From: Candidatus Opimibacter skivensis
GTDB lineage: Bacteria; Bacteroidota; Bacteroidia; Chitinophagales; Saprospiraceae
NCBI GenBank assembly: GCA_016722045.1
Contig: JADKGY010000031.1
Span: 120,338 to 184,337 of the forward strand
Length of the DNA: 64,000 bases
Reading direction: 5' to 3'
The position numbers and the translations under genes were made by a program. The notes under the pieces are model-generated. The model did not search any database. It had not been told where the DNA came from and saw nothing but the letters and a program-made list of their open reading frames with translations. Of this stretch, positions 45,874 to 55,448 are shown piece by piece (position 1 is the stretch's first letter; each line of letters begins with the position of its first letter).

Positions 45874-47364
45874 ATGAAAAAAATAATATACTTCCTGCTT
45901 GTTTCGATCGTCATTTTGATTTCATCATGTGAGAAAGATTTTCTTGACAAGGCTCCTATCGTGGGCACTACTGAAGGCAATTTTTATCGCACCGCAGATG
46001 ATGCCCTTGCATCAGTAAATGCAGCCTATGCTTCTTTACAATTTCAACTTTCCCCTGCCGGACATTTCAGATGGTTTTGGGGTGATATCATGTCCGATGA
46101 TGCTATAAAGGGCGGTTCCGGTGATAATGATGCGAATGAACTTCTTCAATTGGAAACATTTAAAGGACCAGCGAATACAGAATTGCTCGAATCAGAATGG
46201 GGTGCTGACTATGAAGGAATCTATCGTGCCAATGTCGTATTAGAAAAAGTACCTCCGATCGAAATGGACACAAAATTAAAAGCGCGTATTTTAGGAGAGG
46301 CGAGATTTATTCGGGCATGGAATTTTTACAAACTGGTGACCATGTTCGGAGGTGTGCCCCTGGCAGATCATGTGCTTGCGCCTTCAGAATATAAAATGGC
46401 AAGAGCTACTGCAGATCAGGTGTGGGATCTGATCGAAAGTGATCTGACGACTGCCGCAAATGATCTGTGGAAACGAAGTGAATATGCTACTGCCGATCTC
46501 GGTCGTATTACAAAGGGTTCCGCACAAGCTTTACTCGTCAAGACATATCTATGGCGGGAAAAATGGGCTGAAGCAAAAGCTATGGCAGAGGCAATCATCA
46601 ATTCCGGAGAATATCATCTGGTCGCAGACTATGCCGATATCTTCCCACTCTATGGTGAAAACAATGAAGAGTCCATATTTGAAATCCAATACATGAATGC
46701 ATCCGGTGGCAACTGGGGAAAGAACAATGCAAATGAAGGAAGCTTCACAAATGTATTTACAAGAGCACGTGGCCAATTTGCAGGTTATGGTTTTAATATT
46801 CCTACTCAGGATTTTGTAGATGAATTTTTCAAAGAAGGATTTGAAGATCCACGATTGAAATCAACAGTGTTCAGAGTCGGTGATGAAATGGGTGATCGTG
46901 GTACATTTACAATAGATGCCACAGGCGGTGTACCTTATCCGTATTATCCAAAAAAATATTTCAGCAACAAATCAGAGGATGCTCCCTTTGGTGATCCTAA
47001 TCCGAATGGCGGCTCAAATGATCGCGTGATTCGATATGCAGATGTGTTATTGATGCATGCTGAAGCTTCTTATCACACCGGTGACGAAAGTGGTGCTCGT
47101 GTTTCACTCAACCAGGTAAGAGCGCGTGCACAAGTTCCTGATATTACAGCTACCGGTTCAGCTTTACTTGATGGAATATACAGAGAACGTCGTCTCGAAC
47201 TTGGTCTTGAAGCCCATCGCTTCTTTGATTTGGTTCGCACACACAGAGGCCCACAGGTATTAGGTTCATTGGGATTTGTCGCTGGCGTACATGAATTGTT
47301 TCCAATTCCGCAATCACAAATACAGGCAACGAATGGAGCGTTGACGCAGAATCCGGGGTACTGA
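45874..47364 (+). CDS. SusD/RagB-type outer-membrane lipoprotein
   Basis: A 496-residue glycan-capturing lipoprotein with signal and lipobox (ISSC, residues 16-19), then the family's CEKDFLDKAPIVGTTEGNFYRTADDALASVNAAYASL. It has TPR-like helices and a RYADVLLMHAEASYHTGDESGA... block with ERRLELGLEAHRFFDLVR, characteristic of SusD. It caps the SusC pore. The stop codon TGA is itself the first three bases of an octamer repeat. Confidence 0.93.
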   Translation: MKKIIYFLLVSIVILISSCEKDFLDKAPIVGTTEGNFYRTADDALASVNAAYASLQFQLSPAGHFRWFWGDIMSDDAIKGGSGDNDANELLQLETFKGPANTELLESEWGADYEGIYRANVVLEKVPPIEMDTKLKARILGEARFIRAWNFYKLVTMFGGVPLADHVLAPSEYKMARATADQVWDLIESDLTTAANDLWKRSEYATADLGRITKGSAQALLVKTYLWREKWAEAKAMAEAIINSGEYHLVADYADIFPLYGENNEESIFEIQYMNASGGNWGKNNANEGSFTNVFTRARGQFAGYGFNIPTQDFVDEFFKEGFEDPRLKSTVFRVGDEMGDRGTFTIDATGGVPYPYYPKKYFSNKSEDAPFGDPNPNGGSNDRVIRYADVLLMHAEASYHTGDESGARVSLNQVRARAQVPDITATGSALLDGIYRERRLELGLEAHRFFDLVRTHRGPQVLGSLGFVAGVHELFPIPQSQIQATNGALTQNPGY

Positions 47365-47513
47365 TCGAGTGATCGAGTGATCGAGTGATCAGTGATCAGT
47401 GATCAGTGATCAGTGATCAGTGATCAGTAAATAGTAAACAGTAATCAAAATCGAAAATCGAAAATCGAAAATTTCTAAGTGACTTCTTATGTTCTCTGAA
47501 GTTTCTAAGTGGT
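47362..47513. repeat. Octamer/heptamer tandem array starting at the susD stop codon, plus CACATAG element
   Basis: tgatcgag three times (47362-47385), then tgatcag six times, taaatag, taaacag, taatcaa, aatcgaa three times, and aatttct, all on a 7-bp grid to 47476. 47471-47513 is the inverted counterpart of 23357-23399. A further C-rich repeat (about 47587-47614) precedes the next gene. Confidence 0.85.
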
Positions 47514-47649
47514 AAAAAAGAACGGGAATCTATGATGAAAGATAGATAGACAATAAATAACAAAACAAATGAAAAAATCTATTTGCAACTCCCCCTTCAG
47601 GGGGCGGGGGGCAAAACGAAATCTCACTCACAATAAGAAAATAACTAAA

Positions 47650-48471
47650 GTGAAAAACATATATTTGACATTGACATTCATCCTGGGCTGCTTCGTCGCA
47701 TGTGCTCCTGATCGCGATAATGATTTCAATCTGTCTCCGGCTCCATCTGCACCTCAATTCACAGCTAAAGTTTTAGAAGCTGATTCGAATCGAGTCGTCG
47801 TGACAAGTCTGTCTGATGATAACTTTCAACTTCTTTGGGATCTGCCGGGCGGTAATCCTAAAACATCAAATCAAAAAATGGACACCATTCTGTATACGGA
47901 TATCGGTGAATATACGATCACTCTTTTCGTTTCGAAAACAGATGGTAGCGGAACTGTTTCAGCTTCTCAAAAAATAACAATCCTAAGAGATGCTCCTTTG
48001 GTTTGTAGTCCTAAACTTGCTTTGTTGACAGGTTGTAGCTCCGCTGGAAAATGCTGGACATTCTCCACTGCTGCAGGTGCTGTGAAAGTGGGTCCCACAT
48101 ACGGTGACTTCTCATGGTATACATCTCCTGTCAATGGCTTGCAGGATGCACAATATGACGATCATTATTGTTTTACATTTCTTCATTTTGTATTCCAAAA
48201 CAAGAATAGTGGTCAATCCGTAAATCCATGGAACGGTTATGCAGCTGAAGATTACAACCCCGGAGTAAGTGAATTCCAATTTCTGGAAGGCACAGGGATG
48301 GAGGGAAGAGATCAGATCATCATTCCCGATGACCAGTTTATGGGCACTTGGGATACGGACAATGTAATGGATGTCATAAGTCTTACAGAAACAGAACTTG
48401 TCATCCGTGCCACATACGCGCACAAAATGGTGTGCCTGCTGCTGAAGGATGGTTTGAACACACATTTGTAG
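47650..48471 (+). CDS. PKD-like surface glycan-binding lipoprotein (SusE-like position)
   Basis: About 273 residues from the GTG at 47650, which starts a lipoprotein signal (KNIYLTLTFILGCFVAC); the frame is open to an ATG at 47569, but that part is repeat-derived sequence. Residues 30-115 resemble a PKD fold (DDNFQLLWDLPGGNPKTSN, YTDIGEYTITLFVSKTDGSG). The C-terminal part has a GKCWTFSTAAGAVKVGP block and a lipocalin-like beta domain. Position between SusD and GH16 genes matches the surface glycan-binding protein of known laminarin loci. Confidence 0.72.
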   Translation: MKNIYLTLTFILGCFVACAPDRDNDFNLSPAPSAPQFTAKVLEADSNRVVVTSLSDDNFQLLWDLPGGNPKTSNQKMDTILYTDIGEYTITLFVSKTDGSGTVSASQKITILRDAPLVCSPKLALLTGCSSAGKCWTFSTAAGAVKVGPTYGDFSWYTSPVNGLQDAQYDDHYCFTFLHFVFQNKNSGQSVNPWNGYAAEDYNPGVSEFQFLEGTGMEGRDQIIIPDDQFMGTWDTDNVMDVISLTETELVIRATYAHKMVCLLLKDGLNTHL

Positions 48472-48478
48472 CGAATTG

Positions 48479-49306
48479 ATGAAGAAAAAATCAGGCATAT
48501 TACTAGTTTCGGTATTCTGTCTTGGAGCTCTCCTCTTCTGGTCTGCAACTGATGGAATAAAATCCGCTCCCGACAGTATGAAGCTGGTTTGGTCAGATGA
48601 GTTTGATTCAGGCTCGATGCCAGATACGACCAAATGGAATTATGATCTGGGTGACGGATGTCCCGATATATGTGGCTGGGGCAATAATGAATTGCAATAC
48701 TATACAGACAACCGAAAGGAAAACGTCCGCATTGAAGATGGACACCTTGTGATCGAAGCCCGTCAGGAAAAAATGGGCTCACGAGATTATACATCAACTC
48801 GTCTGAAGAGCAAATTGAAAGGCGACTGGACATATGGAAGGATAGTAGCGAGGGCTAAACTTCCAAAGGGATTGGGAGTTTGGCCCGCCATATGGATGTT
48901 GCCTACGGAATGGGCATATGGTGGTTGGCCGGCAAGCGGTGAAATCGATATCATCGAAAATGTCGGATTCATGCCGGATAGTTTATTTGGAACCATACAC
49001 ACAAAGAAATTCAATGGCTCACTCGGCACACAAGTCACAAAAGGTGTATACTGCTCAACATTGAGCACGGAATACCATGATTATGAAATACAATGGAACA
49101 AACAAAAAATTGATTTCCTATTCGATGGCAGTATCTATCAAACATTCAACAATAATAATAGCGGATTTGAAGCATGGCCATTTGACAAAACATTTCATCT
49201 GTTGATGAATATCGCAGTCGGTGGCAACTGGGGAGGGAAGCATGGTGTGGATGTATCCATCTGGCCGCAGAGGATGTATGTGGATTATGTAAGGGTTTAT
49301 CAGTAA
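48479..49306 (+). CDS. GH16 family endo-beta-1,3-glucanase (laminarinase-like)
   Basis: A 275-residue glycoside hydrolase from the second of two adjacent possible starts (TTG 48476, ATG 48479). It has a signal-like N-terminus, then the LVWSDEFDSG start of GH16, CGWGNNELQYYTDN, the catalytic E155-I-D157-I-I-E160, and W-rich substrate loops (GVWPAIWMLP), ending WPQRMYVDYVRVYQ. E155 is the nucleophile and E160 the acid/base. The sequence pattern fits the GH16_3 laminarinase group rather than agarase or carrageenase. It cuts beta-1,3 (or mixed) glucans for import by SusCD. Confidence 0.92.
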   Translation: MKKKSGILLVSVFCLGALLFWSATDGIKSAPDSMKLVWSDEFDSGSMPDTTKWNYDLGDGCPDICGWGNNELQYYTDNRKENVRIEDGHLVIEARQEKMGSRDYTSTRLKSKLKGDWTYGRIVARAKLPKGLGVWPAIWMLPTEWAYGGWPASGEIDIIENVGFMPDSLFGTIHTKKFNGSLGTQVTKGVYCSTLSTEYHDYEIQWNKQKIDFLFDGSIYQTFNNNNSGFEAWPFDKTFHLLMNIAVGGNWGGKHGVDVSIWPQRMYVDYVRVYQ

Positions 49307-49308
49307 AT

Positions 49309-49335
49309 AAAAGGCAGAAAAGGCGGAAAAGCGAA
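49309..49335. repeat. Nonamer repeat after the GH16 stop codon
   Basis: aaaaggcag, aaaaggcgg, aaaagcgaa, two bases after the stop. Confidence 0.65.
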
Positions 49336-49371
49336 ATAATTCAATTTGTAAATACTTTTAATCTAATCATA

Positions 49372-50597
49372 ATGATTTCAAGAAAATATAATATCCTGAT
49401 TGTCAGTTTGGGCATCTGCCTGCTATCTTTCATCTCAAGTTGCATAGATGAAAGTGACGGAACTGCTGGAAAACTTAATCTGCCTGTACTGCATGTCAGC
49501 GATGTGACGACTACGGAAGGTGATGAAGACAAGGTTATCCATCTTGATATCACACTCACCGGTGACAATACAACAAATGTCATCGTCACACTTGCCGCTA
49601 TTCCTGGTTCCGCTGTGACACCGGATGATTATACACTATTGAATGGCGGACAAATCATATTCTTAAAAGGCGAGACCACAAAGACTATTGATATCAAAAT
49701 CAAAGCTGATGAAGGGAAAGAGCCACAGGAATCATTTCAACTCAAACTATACAATCCGCAAAACTGTACGATTGAAAAAGATCTTATTCTTGTCACGATC
49801 AATGACGATGATGACAATGTGGCAGGTCTCAATATTCCATCCGGGGGCGCATCTTCACCTGATCACTATGATGGATACAATCTGGTGTGGCGTGATGAAT
49901 TCGTCGGTGATGTATTGAACTCCGCTGACTGGAGTTTTGAAACAGGCAATGGATGTCCTGATAATTGCGGCTGGGGAAATAATGAATCTCAATATTACCG
50001 CTCGGACAATACCTCTATTGTCAATGGCCACCTTGTCATCACCGCCAAGAAACAACAATATGGAGGCTTCGATTACACTTCATCGAGATTAGTGACCAAA
50101 GGAAAACAACAATTCAAGTTTGGCCGCATTGACATCAGAGCTGCTTTGCCACAAGGCAAAGGGATCTGGCCTGCGTTGTGGATGTTGGGTTCAAATGTAG
50201 ATGCTGTGAGTTGGCCTGCCTGCGGAGAAATAGACATCATGGAATTGACGGGTGATTTTCCAAATCGCGTAGTAGGTACGGTGCATTACGGAGCCAATCT
50301 TGCTCAGCATCAATACAACAGTGTATCAAAATTTACAAGCGGTAATGATAGCTACCAGGAAAATTTCACGTCTACTCTATCAATTGGGAAAACAATCTTG
50401 TTCAATTCCTTGTCGATGATGAAGTTTATTCTACGATCACACCTGCAGATCTCAATGGTCAGCCCTGGCCCTTTAACAAATACTTCTTCTTTATTTTCAA
50501 TGTGGCCGTAGGCGGCAACTGGCCCGGATATCCTGACAGCAGTACGAAGTTTCCGCAGTATATGATCGTGGATTACATTAGGGTGTTTCAGAAGTAA
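49372..50597 (+). CDS. GH16 lipoprotein with Calx-beta domain, one frameshift
   Basis: A lipoprotein (FISSC) of about 408 residues when repaired. Residues 35-145 form a Calx-beta-like domain (EGDEDKVIHLDITLTGDN, TPDDYTLLNGGQIIFLKGETTKTI, TINDDDDN), then a second GH16 domain (GYNLVWRDEFVGD, CGWGNNESQYYRSDN, catalytic E286-I-D288-I-M-E291). At about 50364 one T is missing from the AATTTTCAC expected; adding it restores VYSIQWENNLVQFLVDDEVYS and the normal end VDYIRVFQK (stop at 50595). The enzyme is probably surface-bound and acts on the same glucan as the previous GH16. Confidence 0.87.
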
Positions 50598-50742
50598 AGC
50601 CTGTCTGTTTGCCCCTTCTTTTCGTTTGCCGAATAAATTCGGTATTAACGAAAATTCTCCCCTGTGTTTCTTCACTCAACAAATCCCCACCCGTGCGGAT
50701 ATTGCTGTCGTTCCGAAAACCCCGGGGTATTTTGAGTTGCTA

Positions 50743-50934
50743 CTTTTCGATGCCGGATAAAAAGGATGCCGGATGCCGGATTCAAGACTCAATTAATAAA
50801 TACTATTTCCTTTAAACACCGGGTTTAGTTTATATAAATTCCATAGGTTGAACATTGAAATAAGCGGAAATAATTTCCGTTGCGGAGCAAAGTCTGCGTC
50901 CAGCATCCGGCATCCCTTTATCCGGCATCGAAAG
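50743..50934. repeat. MITE-like element with about 36-bp terminal inverted repeats
   Basis: In the spacer 50598-51000. The left arm 50743-50780 (ttcgatgccggataaa, then ggatgccggatgccgga) is the inverted counterpart of 50900-50934. The 119-bp interior has no ORF. A small CCGAAT-AA-ATTCGG hairpin sits at 50633. The rest of the spacer is unremarkable. Confidence 0.7.
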
Positions 50935-51000
50935 AATACTGAAATCACCTTCCAAAACGAGATTTCACTGAAGTCACAAATCCTAACTATTTTGTGAGTA

Positions 51001-53313
51001 ATGAACAAAGCCCAACCCCGCATCATCCTCACTGACTATGACATCACGCTCTTCCAGGGCGGTACCCACGTCAGGCTCTATCAAAAAATGGGTGCCCACC
51101 CCCGCCGAACAAGATGGCAGACAAGGAATATCTTTCGCGGTGTATGCTCCTGCAGCAAAGCGCGTATCTGTGATCGGTGACTTCCAACCGTTGGCTTGCG
51201 AATGCGCACGACCTCTATCCGGAAATGGGACAGCTCGGGCGTATGGGAAGGCTTTATTCCTGATTTACATCCCGGTGCTATTTACAAATATGCTATCGAG
51301 TCACATAATGGTATGAAGCTGGTCAAGGCTGATCCTTATGCACGCATGTGTGAGCACCCGCCGATGACAGCATCGATTATCTGGAAGGATGAATATGAAT
51401 GGACTGATGCTTCATGGATGAAGACCCGTGGTGATAGAAATAGAATCGGCGCACCTGTATCGACCTATGAGATGCATCTCGCTTCGTGGCGCAGACATCC
51501 GGATGGTAGAGTGTATTCATATCGTGATTTGGCTGAAGTGCTTCCCACTTATCTCTCGCAATTAGGATTTACGCATGTCGAGTTCATGCCGATCATGGAG
51601 CATCCGTATGATCCATCGTGGGGATATCAGATCACAGGATTTTTGCGCCTACATGCAGATTCGGTACACCGGATGATCTGAGATATCTGATTGATCAGTT
51701 GCATCAGCATAACATCGGTGTCATTTTGGATTGGGTGCCATCGCATTTTCCTACAGATGCGCATGGACTGGGGAATTTTGACGGAAGTTGTGTGTATGAA
51801 CATCCTGACAGACGAAAAGGATTCCATCCGGACTGGCAGAGCCTGGATCTTTAATTATGGGCGTAATGAAGTGAAATCATTTCTCCTGAGCAATGCATTA
51901 TTCTGGATTGATGAATTTCATGTGGATGGCTTGCGTGTTGATGCTGTGGCATCGATGATCTATCTCGATTATTCGCGGAAGGAAGGAGAATGGGTGCCAA
52001 ATGAATATGGAGGCAATGAAAATCTCGAGGCGATTGCATTTCTGAAAGCGATGAATGAGATGGTGTATCACTATCATCCGGATATCCTTACGATTGCAGA
52101 AGAGTCGACTGCGTTTGCAGGTGTGTCACATCCGACGTATGCTGGTGGTCTTGGCTTCGGTATGAAATGGATGATGGGCTGGATGCATGATACATTGAAA
52201 TATTTCGGACAGGATCCGTTGTATCGTAAGTATTCTCACAATCAGATCACCTTTTCGATGATCTACAATTATTCTGAGAATTATGTCTTACCTCTTTCGC
52301 ATGATGAAGTGGTGTATGGCAAGGGATCTTTATTAGGACGCATGCCTGGTGAAGGAAAGGATCAGTTTGCGAATCTTCGATTGATGATTGGGTATATGTT
52401 TACTCACCCTGGTGCGAAACTTTTATTCATGGGTGGCGAATTTGGACAACGGAGCGAGTGGAATTTTGCGAGTCAGTTGGAATGGGGCGTATTGAATTAT
52501 GAATCACATATGGGGATTATCGAATGGTCGAAGGTGATGAATCACATGTATAAAGATGAAAAGTCGCTTCACGAACTTTGTACAAAACCGGAAGGATTTA
52601 GTTGGGTGCGTGTTGATGACTGGACGCAAAGTGTATTGGCATATGAACGTATTGGTATAGATCCTAATGATAAAATAATAGTGATCCTCAACATGACTCC
52701 TGTGGACCGACCTCAGTATCGAATAGGAACAGAAGAATTTGGTAGTTGGCAATTGATTGATCATTCGGATAAAGAGGTGTATTGGGGAAGGGGAAGAAAT
52801 GTGCCTGAGAATGTAAATATTGAAGAAGGAGTGTGGGAGACAAAAGCAAATTCGATGGAGTTTTCTTTACCGGGGTTGACGGTGGTTATTTATAAATTTA
52901 AAGCGGGGAAAAAAAAGGCTAAGGGGATGCTTCGACCTGCTACTGCTCATCCTCGTGCGACAGCTCAGCAACCGGCTGAGGCGAAGGCGAAGGAAATTAA
53001 ACCTTCTAAACAAATAGCCTCGAGCGTAAGCAAAAAGGCTGAGGCGAAGGCTCCGGTTGAATCAAAAACTAAACTTTCTAAACCCTTTGTCCGCCGAAGC
53101 CTTGGCGAAGGAGGATCTAAACTTAATGAACAAAAAGCAAAAAACGCTGCCGAAAAAGTACCAGTTAAGAAAGTTGTTGTGGCTAAAGTGGCGAAGAAAA
53201 AAGTAGCTGTGAAAAAGAATACGCCTTTGAAATCGACTGCAAAGAAAAGTGCCGGAATAAAATCTTTACTTTCTAATGGAGTCGACAAAAAGAAAGGAAG
53301 CAAGAAAAAATAG
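51001..53313 (+). CDS. glgB: 1,4-alpha-glucan branching enzyme with Lys/Ala-rich tail; four frameshifts
   Basis: The open frames together give a GH13 GlgB of about 770 residues. Frame changes occur near 51098 (extra C in a C5 run), 51190, 51642 and 51845. The CBM48-like N-terminal domain includes ISFAVYAPAAKRVSVIGDF; then come GFTHVEFMPIMEHP, the nucleophile Asp in GLRVDAVASMIY (about 51941), the acid Glu in TIAEEST (about 52102), and LPLSHDEVVYGKGSL. The enzyme makes alpha-1,6 branches in glycogen. After the canonical end (VVIYKF, 52904), about 135 residues follow that are Lys/Ala/Val-rich (KVAKKKVAVKK, KKGSKKK), resembling histone-H1-like tails; two parts of it derive from interspersed repeats. 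glgB follows the glucan locus but may be a separate transcript. Confidence 0.88.
52929..53115 (+). repeat. Interspersed repeats inside the glgB tail
   Basis: 52929-52976 matches the spacer element 31529-31574 in inverted orientation. 53085-53115 (tttgtccgccgaagccttgg, then cgaaggaggat) is a hairpin repeat common in Bacteroidota and other genomes, encoding PFVRRSLGEGGS. Confidence 0.75.
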
Positions 53314-53483
53314 AGGTAATGGCTATTTATAAATATTAGTTACTTTTAAAAAGGCTTTGATAAATCTTCAGCCTTCCGGCACAATATGTTTGCTCAAGTT
53401 CATTAAAAGATATTACCCTTTTCTAGTTCCGGGCCAATAGATTGAATTTTCAGTAGTTTTACAATCTCTTTACCAAAACCATA

Positions 53484-55407
53484 ATGCCCTACTCAAAATT
53501 TTATAAACTCATACTTTTTCTTTTTCGACAAATGCAGCTTTTTCGCAGCACTGCATACCATCCGTTATTGTATTTACAACTCAGCAGCAAGTTGATGACT
53601 TTCCTCAGAACTATCCTGGCTGTACAATCATTGATGGCAATTTGGGAATTACGGGAAGTGATATTTTGAATATAGATAGCTTAGGTCAAATAACGGAAGT
53701 GCATGGGAGTATTCAAAACAATGCAAGTAACCTGATGAATATAAATGGGCGATCAAATTTAACAGAAATAGAGGGTTCACTAGGTATAACTTTTTCTTTA
53801 ATCAATCATTCGATAACTCTTCCGTCTTTAGCTGAAGTTGGTGGCAACTTTGAAATAACTTCAAGTGCAACCTCATATCTTTTTAATTCATTAAGTTCTA
53901 TTAATGGTAACTTAGTAATTCATCATTATGAGGGAAATACTGCGACATTTGATTTTAATAGCTTGACACACATAGGAAGCAATATCACTTTAATTGGATC
54001 TATTTTCGATTTGAATATTTTTCTCTTACTTACAGTTATCCATGGATCTTTTGAAATTTCTCTAAATTATTCCTTTCCGTCTATTTAATCGAAGGGGATT
54101 TTGAATTTCAGAATAATAGCGTATTATCTTCAATTACTGGCTTTCAAAACCTACAACGAATAAATGGTTTTTTGAGTTTTTTAAATAATGATGCCTTAAT
54201 CAATATTCAAGGATTTAATGGCCTTAATACTCTTGGTGGTAATTTGAATTTAAATTCAAATGATCTATTACAATTTATTAGCGGCTTTCAAAACTTGGAT
54301 AGCCTGGGTGGCCTTTTTATTAATTCCAATCCATTTCTCTCCGATATATCCGGACTTGATCACTCTATTTTTATTTCCGGAAATATGAATATTCAAAATA
54401 ATTCTTTCCTGAGCATATGCTCCATTATACCCTTATGCGAAAGAATTTTTTCTGCCAACCCTAACATAATCGTTTTAAACAATGGGCCAGGATGTAGCTC
54501 CATTTCGGAAATTCAACAAAATTGTCCTCCCCCTCCAGACACCGATGGAGACGGAATCTATGATATAAATGATAATTGCCTCCAAATATCAAATCCATAT
54601 CAACAAAATTCTGACGCAGACACTTTCGGCGATGCTTGTGATAACTGTCCTACAATTACAAACCAGGATCAGATGGATACAGATGGAGATGGCGTAGGAA
54701 ATGCATGCGATAATTGCCCATCTCAAAGCAATTTAAACCAAATGGACTCTGAAGGAGATGGCATAGGGGATGTATGCGATAATTGCATCCAATATAACCC
54801 GGATCAAAACGATGAAGATGGAGATGGCATAGGAGACACCTGCGATAATTGCCCATCCATTTCAAATCCAGATCAACTTGACATTGACGGCGATGGAATA
54901 GGCAATTTGTGTGACAATTGTTCTCTTTATAATCCGGATCAAAATGATGCGGATAGTGATGGCATAAGAGATCCGTGTGATAATTGTCGTAACACCTCAA
55001 ATCCTGATCAGGCAGACACAGATATGGATGGTGTCGGAGATGTCTGCGACAATTTTCCTGGCATCTCAAATACCGACCAAGGTGACTGCAATAGAAATGG
55101 GATTGGAGATGTATGTGATGCTCTGGATACAGATTGTGATGGCATACCTGATGCAACGGACAATTGCCCGCTAGTGTACAATCCATATAAGACTGACCTC
55201 AACAATAATGGTCTCGGAGATGCCTGTGAGGATCCTCATTTAAGGATTAATACCAATAATCCTTTATCCCAGCTTCATCTTTCTAATTCAAATATGTATA
55301 TTGATAATCCTGAAAAAGGAATCATATTCAGAGATTATGACGGAAGTTGTTACCTGTTTAAACTTCTCAACGGGACATTTTATACCGTGCCGGTGCAGTG
55401 TCCATAA
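53484..55407 (+). CDS. Secreted protein with LRR-like L-domain and thrombospondin type 3 repeats, two frameshifts
   Basis: About 640 residues. Frame breaks lie near 53525 and 54080. Repair yields a signal peptide, then a receptor-L-like leucine-repeat region (ITGSDILNIDSLGQITEVHGSIQ, SVLSSITGFQNLQRINGF, LNTLGGNLNLNSN), and about eight calcium-binding thrombospondin type 3 repeats (DTDGDGVGNACDNCP type; 54535-55240), followed by a short C-terminal segment (LHLSNSNMYIDNPEKGIIFRD) similar to the start of tail-fibre-like stalk domains. No T9SS domain is visible. Probably an extracellular structural or adhesive protein. Confidence 0.78.
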
Positions 55408-55448
55408 AGTTGATGTATGTGCGAATTCCATGTACCCCAAATGGATTA

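Noticed and set aside
47569..47649. ATG at 47569 as start of the PKD-like lipoprotein
   Set aside because: The 27 extra residues come from a C/G-rich spacer repeat and would bury the lipoprotein signal; GTG 47650 fits better.
48112..48833. Two 173-residue minus-strand ORFs
   Set aside because: They overlap the PKD lipoprotein and GH16 genes, which have clear domains; no independent support.
54656..55186. Long His/Tyr-rich minus-strand ORF
   Set aside because: It is the reverse reading of the thrombospondin type 3 repeats, kept open by the repeat's codon pattern.
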